From the NCBI RefSeq assembly GCF_002288925.2, contig NW_022098057.1, forward strand, positions 65,775,193 through 65,839,192: a stretch of DNA of 64,000 nt. The letters run 5' to 3'. The notes under the pieces were generated by a model that did no database searches, was not told where the DNA came from, and saw only the letters and a program-made list of their open reading frames with translations. A program made the translations under genes and the position numbers. This DNA is from Delphinapterus leucas (taxonomy: Eukaryota > Chordata > Mammalia > Artiodactyla > Monodontidae). How positions within the stretch are numbered: the stretch's first letter is position 1; the number at the start of each line of letters is the position of its first letter. This document shows positions 22,151 through 34,579 of this stretch, one piece after another.

Positions 22151-24711
22151 ACATACACACACAGTAGCAAAAATAAATTTAATACAACAAGCCTGTTCCA
22201 ATGTACAATTACAAACAATACAGTGAAATACACTTACCTAAGATTTTATGTCTTTATCATCATGTCAAAAATTAACATGCTATTTTCTTCAACTTATATG
22301 CTAGGTAAAGATGTAACGTCCTGCTAGCAGATACACAAATATTTTGTATGAAGGAAAAGCAAGCACAAGTTGAGCAGGCATGAATGCAGGCTGCACCTCT
22401 TCTTTTGTTTACTGGGGAAGGGTAATGTTACTCTAAAGACAGTCAAGGAAGTGGAATAGTTGCTACCTCTGAGTGTTCGGCAGGCTGCCAACATCCCTGG
22501 CAATGGAGCTTTTTGCTAAATCGTTTTTTCTTATCATTTTTGCTCCTGTAGACTGTTGAATACAATGCGTAGAAACAATCATTTCAAAATTATACAGCCT
22601 CCAATGCTCCTTACAATGTTTTTGGCTACTATCAACCAAAACCCCAGTTTCTGCTCGCTTCCCATTTTACGTGACTTAAAATAATTTCTTGAATTCCACT
22701 TTCGTGAAGCAATTCTAAAGGAGGAAAAATTCTTGCCCCCCTAAGAAATTTGGGTAAATATGGCTAGGAGCCAAAGCAGAAAATCAGCTTTGCTAAGCAG
22801 TATCCTGCCATTTCTTACATACTAGACCCATTATGAATTGGGCATTTAGTCACCTCTTTCTCCCTTAAATGTGCCTTACAATGGTAGGCACTTAGGAACA
22901 CCGTGAATTAAAAAGTTTGGAAGTCTCAAGTTCATGGTCTGTGATGGGCGTGTCTAGAACTGATTTAGGAGGCCGAGGTAGGTTAGTATCACTGATGTTT
23001 ACAAGACAGTTTCAGTATTTCTTTTCATCAATCTAGCTCGTGCCTTATTGTAAGATAATAGTGAAATCATGCTGGAAATCATCTGCTTATATCTATTTTA
23101 AGTACTAATACAACATAATAATTTTCCCTTGACATAGAAAGGATGCAGCTTAATCAGTAATTGATCTAGCTAGTATGATATATGAATTAATTACTGTTTG
23201 CTTAAAATTTTTTTAACCTGTAATGCTACGTCAGAGGTACCAAAGCAAGTAAAGACATTTGGAATCCTATATGGGGCATTGCAGTTTATGGGGATTTCTT
23301 TCCTATAACCATCTTCAAATATGAGGATACCTAACATTACAATAAATATTTTTTGTCCATTTATAGATTATCTAAGTATCCTGTGAATTATAATTAGAAA
23401 CTCAGTAAAAGAAAAATATCCTTAATTTAAAGGAAAACTATCTTAATTGAAAAATTTGGAAAAAGAGTGGGATAAATGATACATTTGTAGGTGTTAATGA
23501 AGCTATTTGTACAACATAGGGCAGAAAGGAAACTCCTTGTCTTGAATGGTATTTTCCTGAGAGAAAGCTAAACAAATTTTATAAATAAATTATGCAAATA
23601 GTAAATGAAAATTAATCACGACAGTACAACACTGAAAGCTTTAGCCTTCAATTCCTCTGGCTGCACCCTCCCCTTCTTCCCTTTTTGTGTAAAAGGTATA
23701 CTCACAGCATCACTCTCCCTACAATAACGTCTTCACAGATGTTGCCCATGTTGGCTGTCCACATATCTGGAACCCTTTAAGTCTTTAGTGTGGTGAGGAT
23801 TGAAATGTAACATTACTCATTTTTACTATTTCAGTTTTTATATCCAGCACGAGGTCTAGCTTCTCCTTTGGAACTCAGCATCCGTTATATCTTTATGCCT
23901 TGGCCAAAACTTCCATTTTTTTCAATTCCTCCAACTGCTGTTTTTTTCTGTGTCGATGGTATTACTGTTGCTGCTGGGCTTTTCCTTAGAAGCATCCTGG
24001 GAAAGGAGCCAGCTCCGAATTTACATTGGTTATAAATCAGGCAATTCATTAATGGTACAGAATGCCCGAAAGTTCCCAAACTGTTGCCTCACTGAGAGTT
24101 ACCACTTAGTCCCGTAGATGCCCCCAGAGAGCTCTCTGTTTATGGGAAGTATTCTTTCAACAATGTAAAATCTGAGAACATTTCAGTGTGGCTAAGCCTC
24201 CCAAGAACTGTGACTTCCTATATTTACAAAGTGGCCTAGGTCCTAGAAAAATGTTATCAATAATTCAATCATTTTCAATCAGATCATGTTTTAAACCCAT
24301 TTTATAAACAACATATGAATTGTTTTTTGAACCTTGTGCAGCTGTGTTGGGGTTTTTTGTTTGTTTGTTTCCCCCATCTGCTTAGCATAGAATTATAAAT
24401 ATGTTCAGGAGACACTGGTATCTTGCGTTACAAAAACATGTTATGTTATTGTAGTTAGTGCAAATCTAAACTCTGTGAAAATAACAGTGTACCTGAATGT
24501 ATACATTTATTGGCACTAAAAGTATAATTGCTGGCTACCTGAAAACAACATTAGCGTCACTGTAAACATCCACTGAAAGAAATATTTGTATCCAAGCACT
24601 GATTTGCTCTGGAATTGTGCAATAGACCTCCCTTTAAAAAAAGCTTCTTATTGCTAGACCTAATACATCACATAATAACTGCAGCTTTTTTTTCTTAACA
24701 AGATAAAAAAT
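21321..24711. other. Repeat-poor interval, 3.4 kb, unassigned
   Basis: Apart from a CT/CA microsatellite (22116-22164) I recognise no interspersed repeat here, which is unusual for this window. No convincing exon or RNA gene was seen. It may be single-copy and possibly conserved non-coding DNA. Confidence 0.4.
22116..22164. repeat. (CT)n-(CA)n microsatellite
   Basis: A run of CT dinucleotides with one interruption (22116-22150), followed by an imperfect CA run (22151-22164). Confidence 0.95.
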
Positions 24712-24727
24712 CTGTACTCCCTTATTT

Positions 24728-24936
24728 ATTTATTTATTTTGTTTTTTTGCGGTACGCGGGCCTCTCACTGTTGTGGCCTCTCCTGTTGCGGAGCACAGGC
24801 TTCAGACCGCAGGCTCAGCGGCCATGGCTCACGGGCCCAGCCGCTCCGCGGCTTGTGGGATCTTCCCGGACCGGGGCAAACCCGTGTCCCCTGCATCGGC
24901 AGGCGGACTCTCAACCACTGCGCCACCAGGGAAGCC
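24728..24936 (-). mobile_element. CHR-type SINE (short cetacean form)
   Basis: Minus-strand copy whose A-rich tail appears as TTTA/T runs at 24728-24748. A perfect 16-bp target duplication (CTGTACTCCCTTATTT) lies at 24712-24727 and 24937-24952. Two small private deletions fall in the body, one in the 'gacgcgcagg' part and one in the 'ggcacgaacc' part. Confidence 0.96.
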
Positions 24937-24952
24937 CTGTACTCCCTTATTT

Positions 24953-25794
24953 TTAATGCAAGTACCCTTGACCCAAATGAAGTGTGATTACTTGAATAAG
25001 CCAAGATTCTGTATCTGATTCTTTGATTATCTTGTTTGCTTTACTAAATTTTAGTAAAGGACTTCAGGGTCATGGCCGTTTTTCCCCTATAACAGCTATA
25101 TATTGAGATCATGCTTCCTGGCATACCTAAGCCTTTTCTTCCCATATATGACAACGTTTGTTTTCAGTGCCAAAGGTTCCTTTCCCATACTTAGTTTACT
25201 TCAGTTTGTTTGTACAATACCATTACTTGAAATAGTCAATCAAACATTAATTTAACACACCTTGGATATTACATGTCAGATGAACTTTCTTACAAATCTG
25301 TATCAAGTAATACAGTTGACTGTTTTCAAAACATGAGAGCCAGAAAGGAACATCAAGTTAGAGAACTGCCTCCTTAGCTACTGCATTTTTCTGTTTTACT
25401 TCTCTCTCTCTCTGTGTTCTGTCTCTCTTATTCTCACATGTAAGTTAGTTGGGGAATAGACTGGAACGTTTAATATTAAAGCATATATAATATGCATAAA
25501 TATCTGCTACCGCATATACATATTTTAACCCAGATGAGAAATACATGCTGAAGTTTTCCCGAGTCCGTCTGATTTGCTCTCCTATAGCCCTGATTTCTGA
25601 GGAGAAGGTTATAGTAATTTATTACTATAAAGTATGGAAAATATGGAAAATGGGCTTATCCCTGACTCTTCTATTTTGCTCACGACTTTTATAACAAATT
25701 GCTTTCTAAAATCCCTGTAGTCTGACTGCATTTCCTACTTTACCTTATCTATCCACCCACTTATTCACACTCACTGTTCCCTAAACACAGCCAG
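24953..25794. other. Unassigned DNA
   Basis: About 0.84 kb with no gene or repeat recognised, apart from a short CT run near 25400. Confidence 0.4.
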
Positions 25795-26168
25795 TATGAT
25801 CCTGCCTCAGGGCTTTGGAGCTAGCTTTTTCTTTGCATAGAATATTCTTAATTCTGATGTATAAGTGGACGTCTCTCTCACTTCAGTTCTTTTCCCAATG
25901 TTACCTTATTGATGAGATGTACCTTAACTCCCCTATTTAAAATTGTTTCGTTCTCTCCATCCTTCTTATCCTGTTGTGATTTAATAGCACTTCTTTCCTT
26001 ATAAAATACAGTGTCATTAACTTATTCATTACATTGTTTGTCTTCCCCTCACTAGAGTGTGAGCTTCAAGAGAGCAGGAATTTTTGTCTTTTTTTTTTTC
26101 CCCCACTTATGTGTCCCCATACCTTACAACAATGCATGGTGTAAAGTTACATATTTATTGAACATTAA
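25795..26168 (+). repeat. L2 LINE 3' end
   Basis: The L2 landmarks come in order: 'tgcctcagggctttggagct', 'tagcacttctttccttataa', 'ttgtttgtcttcccctcact', 'agagtgtgagcttcaagaga', 'gcaggaatttttgtc' and 'aacaatgcatggtgtaaag'. It is a comparatively long L2 relic without coding potential. Confidence 0.85.
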
Positions 26169-26919
26169 ATGTAGGACATAGCCAAAATTATGTTGCTACT
26201 TTAATTGGAAAAACTCTTATTAATGTATCCAAGCTTCTAAACTCCATTGTGGATATCTCCGTCTCCTTAGTAGATGGAGATGGGGTTGGAGAATTTTGAA
26301 AAATATATATATTTGCATAAAATGCATTACCTTTACTCAGATAGTATTCTTGGTGGAGGGCAGTGGTGGACACGAGTACAGAAGACTAAAGCCAGTCGCT
26401 CTGGGCATTGACTCCCCTGGTGACTGAGAGAGAATCCTCATTATTCAAACAGTGGTGCTTATGTGGGAATGTGGAGTGTGTGACGTATATATGAAGAAGG
26501 CAGTGGTATTTAATTACACAGTTGAACAAAACAGTACATGGAAACATAATACAAGGCCATTAAATGTTACTTTGCAACGTACATTTACTTTCTACTGATG
26601 TATAGTCTTTTACATACATCTCTCCTTTTTAAATTCCTTTCAGTGCGTCCTTGATTTTTTTCTTCTTAAACCACTCTGGGGAAGTTTGGTTTTCTATGTT
26701 TGCTAAAGATGATATAAACACAGAGTGCTGTATATCCAAATAATTCAGAAATGGCACAGTACAAATTCTATTTATTTTCATTATTATTACTTAGTGACTA
26801 TATATATATATATCTTTTTTTCTTTCTGTGCACACGCATTTATATATTTAAGGACAGAGTGATGGCTGGTAATGCAGCTACTGCTTTTCTAAAGTCGGCT
26901 CTCACCAGGCCTCGGGCAA
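26169..26919. other. Unassigned DNA
   Basis: Nothing recognised. A short TA run lies near 26800-26812. Confidence 0.4.
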
Positions 26920-27045
26920 CATGCACTTTAATACGTGTGATCTCACTGTTCACTGTATAGAGTTGGGAAATAGAGAAAAAGGCTCAGAGAGGTAAAGGAA
27001 CTTGTCCCAGGCAACCAGGATTCCTACCCAGGCCTATACCCAGGC
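26920..27045 (-). repeat. MIR SINE fragment, antisense
   Basis: The plus strand reads as reverse-complement MIR: 'aaaaaggctcagagaggtaa', 'aggaacttgtcccaggcaac', 'caggattcctacccaggc'. Confidence 0.7.
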
Positions 27046-27265
27046 GTTCGACGTTGTTGGGAACCTGTCGTCACCGCTGTTGTATTTTTGTCTACCGCCC
27101 AACAGTAGAGCAGACACCCCTCTCTAAGACGGTGGACTCATGGAATCCTTGAGTAGCATGGGGAGCTAGAAGACTAGAATTTACCTCCCGCCAGCCGCAC
27201 GTAAGAACCTGCGTGTCATTAGCAGGGCACAGCCACTTTGCAATGCCTAGCGTATGTGTTTATGT
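27046..27265. other. CpG-dense patch in AT-rich DNA
   Basis: About a dozen CpG dinucleotides lie in 220 bp ('ggcgttcgacgttg', 'gtcgtcaccgctg', 'cctcccgccagccgcacgta'), while the surroundings are CpG-poor. No SINE is present to explain it. It could be an unmethylated regulatory element, a young unidentified insertion, or chance. Confidence 0.45.
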
Positions 27266-29790
27266 GTGTGTCGTTCTGTGTGCTCTAGTTTCTGGTGAAC
27301 AGGCACTGCTGAGCTTTCAGTCCAAATATTCCTCAGCCCTTTTGTGAGAAGGAAGTTATTCACAGCACCCTATGGCGTGCTCGTAGTGGCAATATATATT
27401 TTGATTTAGTTAAGCTTTACTATATTGTTCTAGAATACTGTCAGTTGAGGAATGATCACAGAAGTCCAATATCATTTGTGGCTGTACTTTCTCTTTGCAA
27501 CCTACCTCCTGCGAATATGTAAAGGGAGAGACATTGGCAGGTTTAAAATTCTTTTCATTTTTCCTTCCCATGTTTGAGTGGCTACAGAATTACTAAATCC
27601 TCTACAATCTCCCTGTCCATTTATCTACCTACTTCTTACTCCAGAAGTGAGAAACCAAGATCATTAGCCGTTTTCACCTTTCCTTGAGCCTCATCTACTG
27701 CCTAGGAATCTTGAAACTGTAAGTGGGGTAGAAAATTGAGCCCTGATAAAAATGTTTTTGATATTCCTTCTCCACATTTTTCCTTAAACGTTACAGAGAA
27801 GAGGTTCACTGATGCTGACAGAGTAGCTGATTATGCCTGGGAGAAGCACTGTGGAGGCAAATACAAATTACATCATCCTAGACGAACTTGTGTCTGGCTG
27901 TTTCAGCTGCTACAAAAGACTACAGCAAAATATATTTTTTTGTTAATGTGAATAAATAAATCCAGGTAGAAAATTACTTTCCAAATAGTGATTTTGGCAT
28001 TGCCCCACTACTTCAATCCAAATGAGCACAATAGTATGACAAGAGCCACGTGACTACCACCAGCTCTCATCTTTTTAAAATTTGAATTCATATATTTAGA
28101 AAGCAATTAATATATCTAGGTCTAAATAAATTAATATAATCAGTCAACACTTTGCCTACTCCATCTATCACCTCTGCCATAATTAGTTTCACAATGTAAA
28201 AGGCACAACTTTTTTAAATTGTTTTTTGGAAAAATAAATTGATCGCATATCTAGAAGATGGGCTCATTTTGAGGGTAGAAATAAAATAAGAGTGAGATAT
28301 GTGGCTAAGACATGCAGACATTTCAGAGAAGATTCTCTAGCCATTTCATGGCTATGCAGATATCTCAGACATGGGGGAATTGTACATTGTCTATTTTCAA
28401 TGATGTTCTTTGGGAAGGAGAGATACCTTTCTCTTTGGTTGCATATTATATTATATACAAAAGAAACATATTGACCCCATACAAAAAAATAACCCTTCCT
28501 GAGAGTGCCTAGACACATTTTTTTTCCATGAAATATAATGGATAAATTTCAGGAATGTCATACAATCACAGTGTGACCTTTAAGGATCAAAATATTCATA
28601 CCTTTTAGGTCAATATATATTAAATAATAACATCCCAAATCATATATTATGAAAGCTTATTATTTTCTTCTGTATCTAGTCTTACAATCTTTTTCCTTTA
28701 AGGTGAATTGTAGTTGGATATTATTTATTTGCACTCACCAAAGTATACCAAGTTCTGAGAAAGTACATGAATACTGAATCTACACACACATCCTTTCCTC
28801 TACCAAGACAGTGCCTTTAAAAAGTATTAAAGACTACCAATGTGTAGTTTTATATTATCAATTAATATTAAAAAGTTAAGAGGAAGGAAAGTAGATATAC
28901 ATTTTTAGCAGATATACATTTTTAGTTAAATTCCTAGGCTGTGGAGGTGGGCAGACCTTGGTCAGTCTGATTCTACACTTTATTATCCGTATAATGGTGG
29001 TTACATGCTAATACATGCCTACAAATATAAAACATCCCATTATATAAGCCAATATTTCATTTTACAGAGAAGAGACATTTTTATAATTGGCCAATTTAAT
29101 GACAAAATCTTTCAAGGGTGTAGATGAAATAGTCCAATATCTGAAAATAACAATATATTAATTTAAATTATATTTATAATACAAATTGTATAACACATCT
29201 TAATTTAGAAGTTTAGAAGTTTATTTGGTCTTTGCTTAGATGTAATAAAACACTTTTTTTTGCATTCTTTGCGTTCTTTATTTGCATCTTGAGACCTCAG
29301 CAGCTTAATCTCTGAGTCTTGGCGTCATCTAAAACAATTGTCCAAAGAACATCACTCTGTTCGAAATACTCAAATTTATGAATCTGTGGGTGATGTTACC
29401 ATTGTAACATGTATTTCACAAGCATTGTCTCAGAAAATTAGGTCATTCCCACCTACTCATTTATTCCATAGGTATATATTCATGATCTCCAAAAGGTAAC
29501 CACTTACTTTGATATGGTGATTTTCAAAATATTTGCTTAAAATTATATCTGATACTTAATAATTGTGAGACAGTATTCCCTGGAATTGTTACTAAATTTG
29601 TGTTATATTTCTTTTCTTTTTTCTTTTAAACTCACATAAGTGACCTCTATAATTAGTCCAAGCTAGAATTAATTCCGTAATGATGGTGATCAAAATAAAA
29701 TAATTGAGAACATACCTGGTAAAATGACTAAATTTGTAAGGAATAAAAATATCAAGTGACCACTTTTTTTCTAAGTAATAGTTATGTAAG
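27266..29790. other. Unassigned DNA, 2.5 kb
   Basis: No gene or clear repeat. A 17-bp tandem duplication lies at 28893-28925. The 71-codon frame at 27736-27951 and the overlapping frames at 28264-28518 lack recognisable motifs. Confidence 0.4.
28893..28925. repeat. Short tandem duplication, 17-bp period
   Basis: AGATATACATTTTTAG occurs at 28893-28908 and 28910-28925, separated by one base. Simple slippage or a local duplication. Confidence 0.95.
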
Positions 29791-29804
29791 AAAGTCCTTC
29801 TTTT

Positions 29805-30049
29805 CTTTTTTTTTAACTTTTTATTTTATATTGGAGTATGGCTGGTTAACAATGTTGTGATAGTTTCAGGTGCACAGCAAAGGGACTCACCCACACATAT
29901 ACATGTATCCATTCTTCCTCAAACTCCCCTCCCATCCAGGCTGCCACATAACATTGAGCAGGGTTCCTTGTGCTATGCAGTAGGTCCTTGTTGGTTATCC
30001 ATTTTAAATACAACAGTGTGTACATGTCGATCTCAAATTCCCTAACTAC
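29805..30049 (-). mobile_element. LINE-1 3' end (whale/ruminant-type L1), 5'-truncated
   Basis: It begins with the antisense poly(A) (T run) and 'ttttatattggagtatggct', then 'gatagtttcaggtgcacagc', 'gtgctatgcagtaggtcctt', 'gttggttatccattttaaat'. These are hallmarks of cetartiodactyl L1 3' UTRs. A 14-bp target duplication with one mismatch (AAAG[T/C]CCTTCTTTT) lies at 29791-29804 and 30050-30063. Only about 245 bp was inserted. Confidence 0.9.
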
Positions 30050-30063
30050 AAAGCCCTTCTTTT

Positions 30064-31129
30064 ACAGTTGGATATATTCATTAAATTTGTATGTCTCCAT
30101 TTTTTTTTTTTTTTTTTTTTATTCTGGTCAAATTAGGGGGAATGCTATTACTGAACTTTCTGGAGAGTAATGAAGTTTAAATTCACACATTTAGTTTAGT
30201 GCCTTGCACATAGCTAGTACTTAACATGGCATATATGTGGTAACTTCTTATAATTATAAAACAAATTACAGATTTTATACTGTATTTTTTAATGTTAACT
30301 ATTAAATGTTCTATTAAAAGATGTAGACATAAATAATGCATCCACACATTATGACAGGCCATGTAGATAAATTTATTATATCTGCTTATAAACTGAATCT
30401 AAATGAAATTTAAAAATTTTAAAATAATGATGCAGTTATGCATCAACTAATACATATATTTGTCATTTAAAATTTTTGCTTAAAACATATTTACAAGGGA
30501 AAAAGCATGTCTATAACCATATGCAGATTTGGGGTTTACAAGTTGATGTAGAATTTTTTTTGCTATTCCCACCTTGCATACAATGGCAAGTCTTAGTTTT
30601 CATACAAGTTGAATACCAGAAATCCATTTCTAAATTGAGAGTTGAGAACTTGGAATAGTTATAGAAACAATGTGATTGAAGGTGTTTTGATTCCCAGAAT
30701 AGTCTTCTAAAATCTCAATCCACATTATTTTCAAAATAGTGTGTGTGTGGGCTCACATGATAAATAATTACAGAACACAGTCGTGCAGAAATTAAACAGA
30801 ATGGAATAAGAAATAGATACTCAAGTTCAAAACTATTCCTGAAAGAAAATCAAGTTAATTTAGTGGACAGAAGAGTGGAAAATAGAAAAATTTGTGGATG
30901 TTCTAAAGCAGGCTTTTCAGCATGTCTGTGAGTTTCAGAGATTGCTGACAGTGATTTTTTACGACAAATTTCATCTCCAAATTCATTGCCTTTTTTACAT
31001 TAATATTGATATATCCTTAGCTTAATCCTATAGGCTCATAACAGTACTCAAATTCTGGTATTGTTTATGCCCTTACTACTGTATGTGTTTCTTCAATTGT
31101 CAAGTGCTCCTTGGGCTTCTACTCTGTAC
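30064..31129. other. Unassigned DNA with a long T run
   Basis: A T homopolymer of about 20 bases lies at 30101-30120 without an attached element that I can name. 'gtgccttgcacatagctagt' near 30200 may be a small L2 or MIR relic. Otherwise nothing recognised. Confidence 0.45.
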
Positions 31130-31480
31130 TTGGAATAGGCATTCCAGCAGGAATGAGCTATGTTCCCTACAATCACACAATTCATATTAAGAGGAGAGGA
31201 CAGATGTTTAAACTGATAAATTCCATAGTGTTAAAAGTGCTGTAATAGAAACATGAACAGATGGGAGGACAAGGGTAGGAAGGAAGTGGTCACCTATGGG
31301 TCAGTGAGAGCACAGGTATACTAGTTATAAGTGTAAGTATGCAATATCCAGTACTGTGATGAGATACATATCTGGAGAGGAAGATGGAGGCAGAATTTTG
31401 GAGGATATTTACACCATACCAAGATTTTAGAAAGTTTATCTTATATATAACAGAGCTATTGAAAGGTTTTGATTGGGAAC
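31130..31480. repeat. Old LINE-like mammalian repeat, family uncertain
   Basis: The sequence runs 'gaatgagctatgttccctac' ... 'aaaagtgctgtaatagaaac' ... 'aacagagctattgaaaggtt'. The order resembles a common old mammalian repeat that starts with a 'gtgaacaaaacagaca'-like motif, also suspected at 42090-42540. The match is weak. Confidence 0.35.
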
Positions 31481-32294
31481 GTACTCTTGTAGTTATGTGA
31501 ACTTTATTTTTTTTTTAATCTGTAAAATAAAGGATATTAACTTGTTTTCTATCCCTTCTTATTCCAAAATTTTGTTATTTGTCAGCCCAACTGAGTCATT
31601 ATTTTGTCTGACAAGGGAAGCTGAGAGAGAGAATGAGAGAGAGTTGAATGAAAAATTTAGATGTATTGATTGCTTATGTCAGCCACCACGTAGCATTGGC
31701 AACCAAGGAAAACTTGACTGCTGTACGGGGTAACCAAGAAATGGAGAGAGAGGACAGTGCGAGTCTTTTGTCTTCATCCCTTTGTTTAAAATAACTATTT
31801 CACAAGACCCTACTCTTTGTGAAGGAGCATTTACTCAGCTTTCAGGATGTGATGGAGATTTTTGTTTTTCACTAATGTTTGGTAGCTTTATTAGAAAACA
31901 AGGATGGAAGTGAGTCTATGAAGTTCATCCTAGTCCCACCTTCAATTTCAATTCTTTAGCTACGAATTTGGAATTTTCCATGCAGAAGTTATGGTCCCTA
32001 CTAGAAAGATTATGGTCCCTACTAGAAGTTATAATCTTGGTAGGGGTGGAGAGGTGGACCAGAAGTAATTAGATATGAACACAAATAATATTCACCAGTT
32101 AGGTCCTTATACGGTAGCTAGATTTAGCAAATAAAAATATAAAACACCAATTTAAAATTGAATTTCAGATAAATAATGAATAATTATACTAAAAACATAA
32201 TAAAATTATTTGCTGATCATCTGAAATTCAAATTTAACTGGGCATATTTAGCCTGTAAACCCTAGATGTTCATATTTTTTCTGGTGGGTTAATA
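31481..32294. other. Unassigned DNA with a small direct duplication
   Basis: TTATGGTCCCTACTAGAA occurs at 31989-32006 and again at 32010-32027 (period 21 bp), followed by a partly complementary 'ataatcttggtaggg' that could fold back. No gene recognised. The frame at 31473-31733 is unsupported. Confidence 0.5.
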
Positions 32295-32885
32295 AAATTA
32301 GGTAATTTTAGTCAATTTTTTATTTTATAAGTTTGTGGTGTACAGCATTATATAATTTGACATCTGCATACACTCAAAGTGGTCACCACCACATGCCTAG
32401 TTACCATCCATCTCCATACAATTGACCCCCTTCACCCATTTTGCTCCCCTCCCCAACTCCTTTCCCTCTTGTAACCACTAACCTGTTCCCTTTACTGTGA
32501 GTTTGTTCTTGTTTTATTTTATTTGTTCTTTTGTTTTGTTTTGTTTTTAGATTCCACATATGGGTGAAATCATACAGTATTTGTCTATCTCTCCATCTGA
32601 CATCTGACTTATTTCACTTAGCTGTCGTAAATGGCAGGATTCCATTCTTTTTTATGGCTGAGTTTTATATATATGCGCACACACACACACATATATATAC
32701 ACACATATATATATATATATATATATATCGATACATTAGTGGACATTTATGTTGTTTCCATATCTTGGCTATTGTAAATTGTAAATAGGGCTGTAGTGAA
32801 TATATGGGTGCATGTATCTTTTCAAATTAGCATTTTTGTATTCTTAAAATATCCAGAAGTGGAATGGCTGGGTTGATTTTATTTT
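32295..32885 (-). mobile_element. LINE-1 (L1MA/L1MB-like) 3' region, antisense
   Basis: The reverse-complement L1 landmarks are 'gtttgtggtgtacagcatta', 'cacccattttgctcccctcc', 'gattccacatatgggtgaaa', 'tcatacagtatttgtctatc', 'ttgtttccatatcttggcta' and 'cagaagtggaatggctggg'. An AC/AT microsatellite interrupts it. Truncated at both ends. Confidence 0.88.
32675..32728. repeat. (CA)n-(TA)n compound microsatellite in L1
   Basis: A CA run followed by alternating AT. It sits where the L1 normally reads 'ttccattgtgtatatatacc', so it grew from the L1's own TATATA stretch. Confidence 0.95.
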
Positions 32886-34385
32886 ATTTTTTTTTAATTT
32901 CTTCTTTTCCTTGGAAAGAAAATAATTTCAAAAAGAGTGTTCAAAACCGTAGCATATTTCTTTGGTGATGTTTGAACATTTGAGATTATGTCTAGTTCAG
33001 AATTGTGGCCCTCATATCTTCTTTTATTCCTGTGACATTTCCATGATTATTGCTTTGGTTTTGTAAGAGTGGGACTGCTCCCTCCATTACCTAGGTCGTC
33101 TTGAAGACTCAGAAATTTCATTTCAGCAAATTTGGGTTTGTCACTATTCAGAAACATTTTTCTGGTATTCCTTGAACCATAACAGTATTATAAAGCATTA
33201 TTTACTACTGTTAGTTTATACTTACAACTTTGCTGATTTATAATTAAAATTCATTGTTTCTTTGCATTGTTCTCTAAATCCATAGTATTGCCTCAAATAC
33301 TTTGCCGTTTCAGTTAATGTCACAGTTATTCCTTTCTCTGTTCTGAGGAATCTTACTGAATTTTCCAAATATGGTGTTAATGCTGTTTTTTCACCAGTGG
33401 TTGGAACCTCCATTAGAAGAGGGTGATGAAGGTGGATTTGTAAGGTTGATTCTCACCTAAACTCCAAACTTTTCCTTGTAATATTCAGTGATTTGTCCCA
33501 TAAAGTGTAGCCCGGACCTCAGCAGTAAGGTCTGCATAGAGACTTTCTTTTCTCATATTTACACTTCTTAATACAAGTGTAAAAGAAGCCCTCGTTGAAG
33601 GGCAAGAACCTTGTTAACTTTTATTCTTCCAAGGATATCTAAAAATTAAAACGCGTTTAGTAAATGATTTATTGCTAATTATCAATAATTTTATACCACC
33701 TTAAAAGAGCTTAAATTCTCACCAAGAAGACCAAGACTTGAAACTTGGGCAGTGCTCACAGAAAGTGCAACTAAAAAGCAAAGATACGTCAGAAGAGCCA
33801 GAGTTTCAAGAAAAAAAAAAAAAGAAATACAGCAAGATAGATAGTACAAAAAGCTCAGGGAAGATTGAAACATATCAATGGTTAAACCAAAAAGTAATAA
33901 AAGTTTGATCACTTTAAAATGCTGGAAATTTAAATGTATGTTATAGGGGCTAAGAGGAGATTGTGTGGAACTATGGAATGTTAAACAATAATTTATTTGA
34001 AGTTTTGAAGTAGGTGCAATAGCTTTCTTTGATTAAAAAAGAAGATAAGAATCAAACAACCCAAAGAGTTGAGAGAGCAGTAGGGTCTATTGCAAGTCTA
34101 GAAGAAAAAGCAAACCGTGGAAAAGTAGAATATATTCTTCCAAGGAGAGAGGTAAGGGTATTACAGTGACAAATATTTTGAAATCTGGGGAGAGTAGATG
34201 AAACTACTACTGCATGGTTCTTCTGGCAACATCTACTTTAGAGAAAATAAAGTGGGATTTTTGGCTTCCTTATGGAAAAAAGAGATTGGGTATTGTCTAG
34301 ACAATTCAGCATAAAACCAATACAAAATGAGTAAAGGAATTCCAGTTGCTAATGAAAGTCTGCTTTTCTGCCTTTTGTCAAAAAT
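32886..34385. other. Unassigned DNA, 1.5 kb
   Basis: No gene or clear repeat. A 13-base A run lies near 33811-33823. The 63-codon minus frame at 33222-33413 has no recognisable motif. Confidence 0.4.
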
Positions 34386-34397
34386 ATTAACACTAAC

Positions 34398-34579
34398 ATC
34401 TGGGGATATATGTATATGTATAGCTGATTCACTTTTTTATAAAGCAGAAACTAACAGCATTGTAAAGCAATTATACTCCAATAAAGATGTTAAAAAAAAT
34501 TAACACATGTACACCTTAAAAAGAAAAAACAAGAAAAGTGATGAGAGAGGTGACAATCCCCACAATAAAAAAAAAAAAA
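34398..34579 (+). mobile_element. Short L1 3' end with possible 3' transduction
   Basis: Bases 34403-34491 match, in the opposite orientation, the young L1 end at 63460-63580: 'ggggatatatgtatatgtat', 'aagcagaaactaacag', 'caattatactccaataaaga'. A first A run ends at 34499. About 67 bp of other sequence follows, then a second A run of about 15 bases to 34580. Near-identical 12-mers ATTAACACTAAC (34386-34397) and ATTAACGCTAAC (34580-34591) bracket the whole unit, which suggests one insertion carrying downstream source DNA. A shorter alternative duplication (ATTAACAC, 34499-34506) is possible. Confidence 0.75.

Noticed and set aside
27736..27951. 71-codon plus-strand frame that looks less repetitive than most
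   Set aside because: No homology that I can recall and no splice or promoter context. The length is expected by chance in 64 kb.
30101..30120. Long T run considered as an antisense poly(A) of another retroposon
   Set aside because: No element follows on the right side, and no target duplication could be found.
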